Assembly (NCBI RefSeq): GCF_008831285.2 | Contig: NW_022204507.1 | Location: 558,001-622,000, forward strand | DNA length: 64,000 bases | DNA from: Nymphaea colorata | Taxonomy: Eukaryota > Streptophyta > Magnoliopsida > Nymphaeales > Nymphaeaceae | Direction: 5' to 3' | In this document: one piece after another, positions 47,654-56,828 of the stretch | Position numbering within the stretch: position 1 is the first letter of the stretch | Layout of the letters: every line of letters begins with the position of its first letter | Position numbers and translations under genes: made by a program | The notes under the pieces: model-generated | Told to the model about the DNA's origin: nothing | What the model saw: only the letters and a program-made list of their open reading frames with translations | Databases searched by the model: none

Positions 47654-50600
47654 GGATATAGGATCTAATTCCAAGAAGGTTCACCCTCTAGTCTCATCAT
47701 TTTGAGGTGAACCTTTAACAGCAATTACATTCAAAGCATAATCCTAACTTCATTATGAAAATCATGTTCTGCATAGACAATATCTCAGAAAAGCTATGCA
47801 GACCTATAAACATGTACCAGAATTTCAATCTCTCGGATGCACATGCTAGACTCCAATCACTTATCCTCCAAATTGACTCATCCCAATAAGCTATCCTCGA
47901 ACCCGACTTAACCGCAAGCAATAGATCATGATCTCAAGTGTCACAAGAAGCAAATTCTAATAAAATATTTTCCTCAAATTTTCTGCTTTTTTAATCCAAG
48001 GCATAGTTTCTAGTGAAAGAAAGAGACCAGAATAACAAAAACCCCGTTAGCACATATGCACATGCACACATGCACATCCAAGTAATCAAAAGCACTAGGC
48101 AGGAATGGGCAGTGGACCTTAAAAAAAGGCCTAGGCAGTGTGTAATTGGGCCAAAAACAGTAAATGAAAAGAGATGAAAGATTGAAAGGATGAAGGAGAA
48201 GGAGAAGAAAAAGAATAAAGAAAGGTTAAAGGAAAAGGTCGTCTATTTTTTTTTCTTTTAAACTTGACTGCCTAAGTTCCTAGCCTAGACAAAAAATGTG
48301 GGTGCCTAGGGCCTAGGCATGCTTTTGGCTACTAAGATAAACACATACATGTATCATGCTCACAGATATCATTCTTGAGTTCTTATTAGTGACATTTCCT
48401 CAGGTATTATATCGATTTTTTTTCTCGGAAATTCAAAAAAAATTTAAATATAGAAATTAGAGAAAATAATGAAAATTTCAAGCTTCTTACTAATTTTATT
48501 GTATTATAAACTTTGAAGAGACTTAAAGAAACCCAAAAAACCTAAAGTATATCAGTATTTAGTATTTTTTTTTTTAATCTCAGAAGAATATTTCGGCCAA
48601 AACATCAAGTGAATTCTTTTTCTTCATTCCACATGTTTTTGGAGCTTTTATCATTGAAAACACGGTATAAATTTTTACTTTGTGTGTGTGAGTGTGTGGG
48701 TGTGTGAGTGTGTGTGTGCATACAAAGAGACACACGAAACACATTTTGTGCCACATAAATATATTTTGTGCAACTATATTGCCTGGTTATATGAACAAGA
48801 AAAAGAAGATGTACAGAACATCGTACTTGAGCAGCTTCATCAATCACAACTACGTCGAACAAAAACTCCTCAGACGGTCTTCCAAACCGGTTTGAGGAAA
48901 TGGATTCCGAGCAAACTGCATAAATATCTCCACCACAGCCACTAAGAGTGGTCACCAAGATCTCAGCTTCCCTGATAATACATTTCCGTAACCTAAGTTT
49001 CTGAGATCTGCTCTCCTCAAAAGTTTTCCTTTCTCGAGCCTGAGCAATTGATAGGTCTCGATAGATTGCCTTCTTTTTTGCATTAAGTCTCTGTAATGTC
49101 ACCTCTGTTGCTGCCTCAGACATGTCTTCCAGATCATCATCTTCAGCAGCCATTTCTCCTAATTTTGTCCTTGTTTCTAGCTCGGAATTATCTCGGAATT
49201 TTGCACGCTTGGCTTCAAAAGACTGAATACGCTCCATTAACTTTTCCAATTCAGATCTAAGCACAGTTGAACCCAAGTTTACATCATTTGATATATCACC
49301 TTCATTTATCCTTTGTTCTGCCAAACGTTGTTCGACCAATGTATCAATGAAAAATGACATGGAATTGGGATGAACAGTTTTCACATTGCCAGTGCGAACT
49401 AAATAAGGCTTGTAAATCAAACCATCACTTCCATAAAGGCCATCCCTTGAAATTCTTGATACCAGTTCATCCACAGCTGCATTAGATTGAGCACAAATTA
49501 GCACCCTCTTTCTTTTAAAACTTCCAACTGACACTGTAGCCATGTTGTCTCCTTCTTTAGCCACCTGCCTTGCCAAGGCAGCGTCCTGCCATGCTCTTGC
49601 AATTGCAACAGATTGGTTACTGAGCCTCTTAGAATTACTTTCCCACACTCCATTGCTACCTTGTGCCTTTTGCTGATCAATCTTCTGAGTGGCATCTAAG
49701 GCAAGTAATGCACTCACTATACCAACAATCGTCTTCGTCTTTCCAGTTCCTAAGTAAGGGAAACGACTCACCATGTATTAACTAAACAGTTTAGCATGAA
49801 CTACTTCCAAATATATGTTAGAAAGATCTCAGAGAAGGTAATACCTGGTGGGCCTTGAATAAGTTGCAACCCGGAGGTTCCTGATGCGCCACTCCTTTCA
49901 ATGGCAGTGCTAATTGCTTGAAGTTGACCATCATTGAATGATGACTTCAACTTTTGTTGGATTGCTTCTGGAAGTCTACCCAGATTTATATTTCTGGAAC
50001 CAGCATCATTTGCTTTTGAATCATATGGATTCAAGATAACTGACAATATTGGAATGTCATTCAATGAGGATAGTGCCTGGAATTCTCGAACTTGAGATGT
50101 AATGCTCATAATCCTAGTCACACACCATTTGCTTCGTTCAGTGAGAAGCCTTCTTGCTTTAGCTAAACGTGCAGAACCACCTGAAAAGTAAAATCTAATA
50201 ACCAATACATTTGACCTGCTTTTGTTATCTTTTTCTCTCCTGTCCACCTGAAATGCATAGACACAATATCAAGTACAGATATAACTGCAGAACATGATAG
50301 AGAGTTAAGACATACTGCAAAACTTTACCTTGCCAACTGCATGAAAGGCCTGGAAGGCACTTTGGAAGGGCTCCTTTGTCAACAAAACTAGGTCATTTTC
50401 ATAAAAAGTTCTAGATGTGAAGGACTCAGAAGCATCAGGAAGACATCTAATCACATGAAAATCATCAATTCTCTCGACTGAGATTATACGAAGACTACCA
50501 GAACACACCTCATCAGAGGAAAAGGACTCCACATATGAATTTCTAAGCTGAGCCTTGAATTCTTCCAACACCAGTGGACGGAAAATTTCCACATAATGTT

Positions 50601-51960
50601 GCGGAGAATCAAAATATGTTGGCACCTCTGCCAAATTCAACACAATTCCATTCCCATCATTATTTTCAGCAGTTAAGCCCACAATTGAAAAGTAATCAAC
50701 TTCCAAAATTGGTTTATACCAGTCATCAAGCCTCACTGGCCTAAATCGTCTGAGAGGACACTCTTGTTTATGAAGATTACTGATTTTACTTCCTGAAGGA
50801 ACTCCAAGTTGAATAAGTTGCCGTTTAGGAATTACCATGGAAAATTTGGACAGCATTGAGGATTGGCGCCTCTCACAGTTGCCAGTGGATCCAGTAGATT
50901 CACCTTCAGTGTGTACCAACTTCTGTATGACGGCTTCATCCTTTTCATCCAAGGATATTCTACCACATTCTACGGAATCGTTCTGGAGAGTTTTAATTAT
51001 GGTGGTATTGTTTACAGGCTTTACTTGGGCAGAAGATCTCATGCTATCAAGATTATTGGTGTCAAAATTATCTGGGGAGTCACGTCTACTTGTGATATGC
51101 TTACGAGAAGCAGTCTTCGAATCTATGCATGAATTACCAGCCTCTGGCAAAACCTCTGAGATTCCTTTAACTTTTGGAACCAAAGTTGTACTTAACACTT
51201 TCTTTGAAGCACTTAAAAGATTATCCTCTGCTAAGATGTCTTTACTGAAGTCCTCCTGGTCTAATATCAGCTTACCTGACTGAATGTCAGAAGCTCCATC
51301 TAGCTCAGCTGAACTAGTAGCTTTATCTGCCTCATCATCTGAGAGAATTACCACCTCCTTTGGTTCTTCAGGTTTTGTCACTGCATCAGAGACATGAGCA
51401 TCAGCAGGTGCCAATCTAGAAGCCTCAGCAACAAATTTATTTGAGACCTCCAGTAAAGAATTTTGACGAGATGAATAATCTGGTTCACTGCTCCTTTTCT
51501 CAACAGTATGGACAGCATCAGTACATAATGAAACAGAGAGACGAGATATTTGCACCTGTATCTCACTAATTGCATCTGTATCTGCATCTGCAGCCAAAGC
51601 AAAGGAAACAAGCTACGCTTAAGAAAACCACGACAAAAAATAATACCAAAAAACATATGAACACTAGCGGAAGAGGAGGAACTGACCACAAGATACAAGC
51701 TCTTCTATTTTCCCAATTACTTGAGCAGAATAGGCAAGAGAAAATTTTTTGAACAGATTAAGCAACAAAAAAAGGCACTGTTTCCAGTGCTTTTTTATTA
51801 CAAGGAGTGATGATTTTCCCCAGTCAATCAGATCACGCAACCATTTGAAGTCAAAAGGCCCAGGAAAAACGAGCTTGGATGCTGCAAAGCAGAAAAGTTC
51901 AGAATTTCTGAGCTTTTCAAAAATAACAGGAAGAGCTTCCATTAACCGGACACTAGTCAT
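37113..51960 (-). CDS. SEN1: SEN1/senataxin-type superfamily 1 RNA/DNA helicase, C-terminal 1738 residues
   Basis: Nine exons (51960-51687, 51587-50329, 50247-49845, 49749-48827, 42348-42283, 42167-42042, 40644-40400, 40267-38493, 37258-37113) join by GT-AG introns into 5217 nt with one open frame and a TAG stop at 37113. Helicase motifs occur in order: Walker A GPPGTGKT, SNAAVDEL, the DEAAQ box, GDPKQLPATV, QYRMHPEI, TVDGFQGREIDI and VALTRARLSLWVLG. UPF1/SEN1-family helicases unwind RNA-DNA hybrids and act in transcription termination, R-loop removal and small-RNA processing in the nucleus. The motif set and the domain before Walker A (LDDWYKPILEVDYF) fit the large plant SEN1 homologue better than the shorter MAA3 type, but that is from memory of the families. 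The N-terminus lies beyond 51960; the Ser-rich C-terminus is probably disordered. The gene symbol is family-level. Confidence 0.93.
38493..40267 (-). CDS. SEN1: Helicase gene exon 8 (motifs V-VI and C-terminal tail)
   Basis: Starts YPSEFLPKRIGIISPYKSQV and contains TVDGFQGREIDILILSTVRA and DVRRMNVALTRARLSLWVLG. A long Ser/Lys/Asp-rich low-complexity tail of roughly 450 residues follows. The donor is GATATTG|GTAAGG at 38493; open translation to 38185 is intron read-through. Confidence 0.92.
40400..40644 (-). CDS. SEN1: Helicase gene exon 7
   Basis: Starts YRMHPEICQFPSLHFYEGRL and ends EVLRFLKK plus two bases of the next codon, between acceptor TTGTTTTCAG|TATCGA and donor AAAAG|GTCCTT. It covers the start of the second RecA domain. 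Confidence 0.92.
40907..41015. repeat. 28-bp tandem repeat in helicase intron 6, about 4 copies
   Basis: Units of GTAAGCATGCCAATGAATAG plus TGCACATC follow each other with few substitutions. A GA microsatellite follows at about 41033-41051. The Cys/Trp-rich open frames here come from the repeat. Confidence 0.9.
41823..41869. repeat. (AAT)n microsatellite
   Basis: TAATAATAATAA runs interrupted by CATTAATGA, inside helicase intron 6. Confidence 0.9.
42042..42167 (-). CDS. SEN1: Helicase gene exon 6 (motif III)
   Basis: 42 codons beginning VGDPKQLPATVLSNIASKFL and ending VTMLTTQ, between acceptor CCCTTAAG|GTTGGT and donor ACTCAG|GTAACT. GDPKQLPATV is the conserved motif III that couples ATP hydrolysis to unwinding. 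Confidence 0.93.
42283..42348 (-). CDS. SEN1: Helicase gene exon 5 (66 nt micro-exon)
   Basis: Acceptor TTCATTCATAG|GCTTTG and donor ATTATG|GTATCT enclose exactly 22 codons, ALEPATLIPLQLLKSSGTKC plus two residues. This follows DEAAQ in all helicases of this family. It is too short to show as a stand-alone open frame. Confidence 0.92.
42891..43042. promoter_or_regulatory. 5' subterminal array of ATCGTACGAT palindromes
   Basis: The array contains GTATCGTACGATAC at least twice near its start, plus CGCGTACGTATCGTACGCG, CGTACGTATCGTGCGATAC and CGTATCGCACGATACGG. Each is wholly or nearly self-complementary. A shorter set lies at 46243-46308 near the other end. Subterminal repeats of this kind are transposase binding sites in other hAT elements; binding here is inferred. 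Confidence 0.75.
43366..45883 (+). pseudogene. hAT transposase (BED finger, DUF659, hAT dimerisation), three nonsense codons
   Basis: Three exons (43366-45217, 45319-45523, 45610-45883) total 2331 nt in a single frame. An N-terminal BED zinc finger reads VKCNYCKQIISGGISRFKHH. A DUF659/RNase H-like core follows, including VMADGWTDIKNRTLVNFLVY, FITDNAANY and CAAHCVNLML. The hAT C-terminal dimerisation region has WWERFGPDCPELRKLAIRIL and CERN. The acidic tail is rich in Glu and Asp. In-frame stops are TGA at 43381, TAA at 44371 and TGA at 45420, where the family normally has Trp, Gln and Trp. No frameshift was found. The protein would cut and rejoin the element at its terminal repeats; this copy cannot make a full-length product. 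Confidence 0.92.
46243..46308. promoter_or_regulatory. 3' subterminal ACGATAC array
   Basis: Repeated ACGATAC units (TTTACGATAC, GTTACGATACGG, ACACGATACGAC) sit just inside the right terminus, matching the motif at the left end but with fewer and less palindromic copies. Confidence 0.7.
46799..46870. repeat. Compound (CT)n-(AT)n microsatellite
   Basis: About 15 CT dinucleotides pass directly into about 21 AT dinucleotides, within helicase intron 4. Flanking DNA from 46400 to 47250 is A/T homopolymer-rich and contains nothing else recognisable. Confidence 0.97.
47271..47479. mobile_element. MITE with about 45-bp terminal inverted repeats
   Basis: The ends start TAGGAG...TTGAAATCAGTTGGCT and, on the other strand, TAGGAAGAAAATTTGAAATGAGCTGGCT. 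Both continue through GATGTTGCTGGATG or its one-base variant into TAAATATT, giving a stem of about 45 bp around a roughly 110-bp loop. Flanking TATA could be a TA target duplication, but an AT tract makes that ambiguous. It is non-coding. Confidence 0.75.
47480..47760. repeat. Tandem duplication of about 140 bp
   Basis: Two diverged units each contain an AT tract, a GA tract, ATTCCAAGAA(A/G)GTGCACC-like sequence, CTCATNATTTTGAGGT and CAACAGCAATTACA. The first unit starts near 47480 and the second near 47622. Both lie in helicase intron 4. Confidence 0.85.
48827..49749 (-). CDS. SEN1: Helicase gene exon 4 (Walker A end to DEAA box)
   Basis: Starts with TGKTKTIVGIVSALLAL, continues with RVLICAQSNAAVDELVSRI and a charged coiled-coil-like insertion (RSELEKLMERIQSFEAKRAK), and ends FLFDVVVIDEAAQ. 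The donor is GCTCAA|GTACGA. Translation beyond this point into the intron soon becomes CA-repeat and is not coding. Confidence 0.92.
49845..50247 (-). CDS. SEN1: Helicase gene exon 3 (first half of Walker A)
   Basis: The exon encodes the stalk and N-terminal helicase region (TSQVREFQALSSLNDIPIL) and ends at LQLIQGPPG. The donor is CCACCAG|GTATTA. The Walker A motif is therefore split by the next intron after the first base of its third glycine codon. Confidence 0.9.
50329..51587 (-). CDS. SEN1: Helicase gene exon 2
   Basis: The exon carries an acidic, Ser-rich linker (VVILSDDEADKATSSAELD) followed by the conserved pre-helicase region RRFRPVRLDDWYKPIL and HYVEIFRPLVLEEFKAQL. Acceptor GGCTGCAG|AT and donor GGCAAG|GTAAAG are canonical. 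Repeated GCAGAT at the acceptor offers alternative in-frame splice sites. Confidence 0.88.
51687..51960 (-). CDS. SEN1: Helicase gene exon 1 of those visible
   Basis: Preceded by CTTTTTCTTGTCTTTCAG, a strong acceptor, so it is an internal exon. Its in-frame ATG at 51960 is probably not the true start. It encodes a helical N-terminal segment including FDFKWLRDLIDWGKSSL. The donor is TTGTG|GTCAGT, leaving phase 1. Confidence 0.8.
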
Positions 51961-52366
51961 CTGAAAGACAAGAAAAAGATGCTTCAGAGCATGACATGGC
52001 AATAACTATCTATGAAGGTTCTTAACAACATATCTAGCAGATCAACTCATGCTCCATAAACATGGAAAGCATTCCACACATATCATATGCATATAAACAA
52101 AGATAAAGTTTTGAATGGAATAGTGAAAAGAGATAAATGCATCATTAAAAATTACATAAGGCGATAATGAATAATTGTGCATAGAACTATATAGTATACA
52201 GGCTACAGCATATCAAGATGGTCGTGGTCCGACTTTTTGTCCTGATGACTTCAAAATAATCATGCTTGTGGATATACTGCGGAGAAGAACTTTTGAACTT
52301 CTGTTGTATCTTTGGTGCAATATTGGCCATTGGTCTTTGCCTCTATTATGTGCTTTTAGTTCAATC

Positions 52367-52812
52367 TAATGCACATATAGTTTTAAGTAGATTATGTAGA
52401 TTGTGGATTGCAACTCAAACTTAAACGAACACCTGCAAAATATGCTGTCAGGAACCTGTTAATATGTTTACAATCACATGCACAGTTGCACACCCATGCA
52501 GTCACATATTCAAATTTGTGACTGCAAACAAGAATGCACGACATAGCAAATAGAGGCCAAATGTGGGCTTGCATTGGTAGAACCTAATCTAATGCACAAA
52601 TAATATTAAGTAGATTATGCAGATTGTGGATTACATATGCAAGTCAAATTTAAGAGAGCACCTGCAAAATATGCTTTCAGGAACGAGTTAATATGCTTAC
52701 AATCACATGTGTACCCATGCAGTCACATATTCGAATGCTTTACTGCAAACAAGAAAGCAAGAGGCTAACGAAGATAGTAAATAGAGGCCAGATGTGGGCT
52801 TGCATTGGTGGT
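52367..52812. repeat. Tandem duplication of about 220 bp
   Basis: Units at about 52367-52585 and 52588-52812 share TTAAGTAGATTATG, CACCTGCAAAATATGCT, TACAATCACATG, CATGCAGTCACATATTC and ATGTGGGCTTGCATTGGT in the same order, with small indels. They lie just upstream of helicase exon 1, presumably in an intron. Confidence 0.9.
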
Positions 52813-52914
52813 CTATAAAGGTAAAGGCATCCACAAAACACAACTGGATTTGGATATGAAACAGCCTTCAAGCTTGTAACCGTAAGTACTATCAGAGCCC
52901 TAGATATGTGTGAT

Positions 52915-53152
52915 TGTTAGCCTCCTGCTAACAAAGGTTGGATACAAGAAGATACAGCACACCGGTAAACTCCCAAACTCACCTACTCAAACCCTAATCC
53001 CATATTAGGGTTCCTTCCTCCCAGAGGAATGGCCTAGGAATGGCCTTCTAATGGACGTGTTGCCCCCTAATTACAACAGCCGACTCCCTTTATAGTTGTT
53101 ACCAGGTCAGTCCCATGGACTTGACCCGAAACCTAGGACCCGGTAGCTAACA
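52915..53152 (-). repeat. 3' LTR of the 10.7-kb element
   Basis: 238 bp, TGTTAGCC...GCTAACA. It has two short extra segments (near 52925-52953 and 53035) that are missing from the other LTR. Confidence 0.92.
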
Positions 53153-53260
53153 ACACTCCCCCCTTTGAACAACACCTTGTCCTCAAGGTGGGAGCATTTG
53201 AGAAGGAACTATCGGCGAATGAGGGTAGTTCTCCCTACTAGTGTTGTGCTGCATTTTTGT
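53153..53260 (-). pseudogene. Polypurine tract and pol-like C-terminal tail
   Basis: Reading the minus strand, a short coding-like end (SSFSNAPTLRTRCCSKGG) is followed by AAAGGGGGGAGTG and then the LTR. Many plant Gypsy pol genes end in a similar LRTR/LEDK...GG tail just before the polypurine tract. This is the only hint of a Gypsy rather than Copia origin for this element. Confidence 0.5.
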
Positions 53261-53292
53261 GCTTTCAATGTGACCAGTGTTCCCATCCTATA

Positions 53293-56200
53293 TGTAACGC
53301 TTTATGTTTTCAGGTCGGGCTAGGGCGGGTCCAGACCCGGACCCGAACCCACTTGAGTGAGGGTCCCGACGTCGCCCTCTTCTCCCTCGTCTTTCTCTCT
53401 TCGCCCTCGTCTTCCTCTCGGTTCCCCCTTCGTTGCCCTCTCAGCCGCAGGCAACCCGACGCAGAGAAGAAGGAGACAGAAGAAGGATCGGCGGCGACGG
53501 CGCTTGAGGTGAGCCCTGTCATTCCCCTGCCTCTTTCTCTCTTCTTCCTTCTTCTCCTCCTCCTTCCCTCGCTGTTTTCTGTCGACCCCCCCTTCCATCC
53601 CCGGCTCTTTTCTGTCGCCTCCCTCTCTAATCTGAGCTCTCTCCCGACAGCTCTCTGTGCCCCTTCCTCCGCCACTCCCACACTCTCTCGCCCTCTCTAT
53701 CTGCCCCTCCCCTCTGTCTGCACCCTCTTTGCCCACGCTCTCTCTCCCTCACCACTCTCCCTCTTCCTATCGTCAATCTCACTCCCTCACTGTTTTTCCC
53801 TTTCCCCCAACCGAACCTACAACACTCGTCTTTTGTAGGTGGGCCGGATCAGGTCCAGACCTGGACCCGAACCCACCTGCACATGAGCCCAACGCCCTAT
53901 TCTCCCTCGTCTTTCCCTCTTCTCCCTCGCCTTCCTCTCAGTCCCCCTTTGTTGCCTCTCGTGCCAGTGCAACGAAGAAGAAGAAGACGAAGGTTGGTGC
54001 AGGGCGGTGACGAGAACGGCAGCGGTGGCGCTCAGGTGAGGCTTCCGACTTCTCTCCACCTCCTCCTTCCTCTTCCTTCTTCTCCTCCTCCCTCCTGCGC
54101 AGCCTTCTCTCCTTTCCGTCAGCGCCCTCCTTCTACCTGCACGATTTCTCTCTCTCTCTCTCCCTTCGTGCTCCAGCTCTCTCCTCGTCCCTTCTGTATC
54201 CTCCTCACCATCTCCCCCATTTCCCCCGCTCGATTTCCCCTCTTTGTTTGTCTCTCCCCTCTGCCCGAACCCTCTCTCTCACTCGTCTTCAGCCACCCTC
54301 GCAGCAACCGTGGGGTTCTTCTAACAACAAACCCCTTTTTTTGACCTCTCTTTCACTAAATCTTACCCTATTTATGGTTGTTTGGTTGGTTGGCAGCTTG
54401 GGGACGCATTTTTTTTCCCTCATAACAGCAACTAGATGGCGTTGTGGGTGGCGGCATTGCACAATTTTTGTCATTTGGGAAGTTGAACGCTTGAGGTGGC
54501 TGCCGGAAGGATCGCAGCAGTTTGAACTCTTAAATTGGGGTGAGCAATGCCTAATCGAGCCTAGATGGTCGAATATTTTTTGTTGGAGCACGTATAATTG
54601 TTGATTGAGCATGCTAGAATTAAGAATTGATGATTTAGGATATATGTTAGCGCCTTTGCTTTTTGGGGAAAGTTTAGGATTATTTTAGAGAGGCAATGAT
54701 CCACACTTATAATGACATTTTTAGCATGGTAAGTTGATTCTCGAAGCTATTGGGAAACATGGTAGAGATTTGAGGGGGTTATGAAGATTTAGAATCATTT
54801 TAGTGAACACATAGCTCATGCGATTGTCGATGGGCGTATTGCGTTGTTGGTTGGGAGAGAGTAGATGAGTGTAATTATTGGGAAGACATCTCAACTATGG
54901 AAGCAAGGGAGAAACATATTAGTAATTGGTTCAATCGTAAGCACGGAGCTTAAATCATTTGGTGACAACCTAAAGGAGTTGAGAAGAAGCCTATTGGAGG
55001 GCTTTGTCGGTCGACACTACCCATCGACACCCTCTTGAGGCGATGACATGCATCAATGATTATATTTTACACTTGTATAGATTGTAAAGCGAAATAAGTA
55101 GAAATCTTATCACTTGCTTATGTTTGCAGGTACACCGGTCATGTCCAATAGAACTTGAGCAACAAGATGTGAAGCTCGAGGCATTTTGAAGTGTTTTGTG
55201 GACGCGTGACAGGTATTGTGGCATTCTAGGCAAATCTTTGCCTGGGGCCAACATGTGAATGTGTGTTTTCAGGATCATGGGATCCTATAATTGTGATGTG
55301 ATTGAACGATTGTGTTGTGAGTGAATGTATGTATGTGAATGATTTGCTGTGTGATAAGTTTCGTTTTGGAAAGCTATTAGAAGCTTGTTTTGAAAACTGT
55401 TACGCATTTGCATGTGCATGCTAGAATTGATAACTGCTTAGGACAGATGAAGTGGGATATCGAGTCGAGTATCTCATCGACCCCGATTGTGCATTAGAAA
55501 ACATCCTAAAATGATAACTGTATAGGACAGCTATGAGTCAATGACGGATCGAGACTACTCTCCGTGATTTGGCTAAGTTTTGAAAAATGTGATCGATGTA
55601 TTGGATAAATGTGAATTTTGAAGAATGTGAATGTTGTGAATTGTTGCATATGCATTGCCGTGGGCAATAATGCAATTGAATGAGATTGAAGGGTAGTTGT
55701 ACCCGTATTGTTATGACGGCTAGCTAAGAATGTTAATGATATGTGTAGCCCTCGTGTAGAGGCAATTGGAGGTGTGGGTGCACTCGTGAAGTGAACCGAC
55801 CTCATGAGCTAGCCAGTCAATTTGTAAATGTGCAATTATAATGATAAGAATGAAAGAATAAGAGATGAGAGGCCAGTGGGTTGTGGCATTGTGTTTGGGA
55901 GTTGTCCCGCCTTCGCCACTGGTCTCGCCTATTCGGAGCACAGGCGGTGCAAGGCCGCAGGATATTGTTGTGTGATGTGCTTGGAGCGTTGGGCTCTCGC
56001 CTTCCCAAACTGGGTGTCCTAGGGAAGGCTGAGTATCTCTCATTGGAATTCACACATCCATGGACGAGTGCTCTACCGCTGCAGCGGAAATGGATCCAAA
56101 CAGGCCACCACAGGGGCTGTCTCCCGGCTGTAGGTCGCACGCGGTGTGCACATGCTTGTGTTTGCACTCATAGAAACTGTCAATTCACTGAAGCTAATGA

Positions 56201-56828
56201 AAATGAAAAGAATATGAATGAAATGTATGTGAATGATGTGCATGTGAATGAAATGAATGGGAATGATATGTTTATGCATGTCTTGCATGTGAATGGAATT
56301 GTGTTATCGTGGCCATTGAGTGGCCTTTACATGTTGTGGTCTATGTGAGGGGCCTTCTCGTCAAATCATGTGACTATGCCCTGTCACGACACGATGATGA
56401 TTTGTTTTTATAATTGTGATTATCTCATATTTGAGCCCTGCCTAAGAGGGTTAGAGTTTTTCCTGGCTTGTTGTAGTCTTCTGTTGTTTTATTTTTCAGG
56501 TTTTGGTGAACTCGGAGCAACAGATTGATCAGATGGTTGAACTCACATCCTACTAGGGAGGTTTTGGGTCTTTTGTAGTGCCCGCACACGTCTTGTTTTG
56601 GTTATATTGATATCTTGTTTTTGTTAGGCATCAATTATATGGTCTAGGGCATTTTTGTCATACACATAGATGTGATTTTGTATGAATTGAAATTGTTATA
56701 TAGATGAAAGTTTGCCCCATTGTTTCGAATGGCATAGTTCTTTCCTTTTGGAATTGTTGTGTAGTCGCACCTCAATGTTTTATGTTGGAAAAAAAATTGT
56801 TTGAGGGTCAAAAGGTTGGGGTGTGACA
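53293..56828 (+). repeat. Del/Tekay-like LTR, copy B
   Basis: Starts TGTAACGC and ends GGGGTGTGACA. It aligns with copy A (31768-34803) and copy C (56829-59321) over most of its length. CTATA precedes it and GTATA follows copy C, a plausible 5-bp target duplication with one mismatch for the B-C pair. The 5' kilobase is CT-rich and contains a 525-bp internal tandem duplication. There is no adjoining gag or pol. The proteins that can be read from it are low complexity. Confidence 0.7.
53314..54300. repeat. 525-bp tandem duplication within LTR copy B
   Basis: Unit 1 starts at 53314 and unit 2 at 53839. Both begin with GGTCCAGACC(C/T)GGACCCGAAC near their start and then share CT-rich blocks, a GAAGAAG-rich patch and (T/C)(G/T)GCGCT(T/C)(G/A)AGGTGAG. 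Copy A has a single version near 31800-31960. Confidence 0.8.

Noticed and set aside
48605-48826. Extension of the helicase open frame beyond the DEAAQ motif
   Set aside because: A canonical donor lies directly after GCTCAA, the following translation contains a CA-repeat stretch (His-Thr), and the family sequence ALEPATLIPLQ is found intact at 42348.
50837-51283. 148-codon plus-strand frame opposite helicase exon 2
   Set aside because: It is an antisense shadow of a well-supported exon.
53257-54344. Long Pro/Ser/Leu- and Arg/Glu-rich frames on both strands
   Set aside because: They are caused by CT/GA-rich composition of the duplicated LTR leader.
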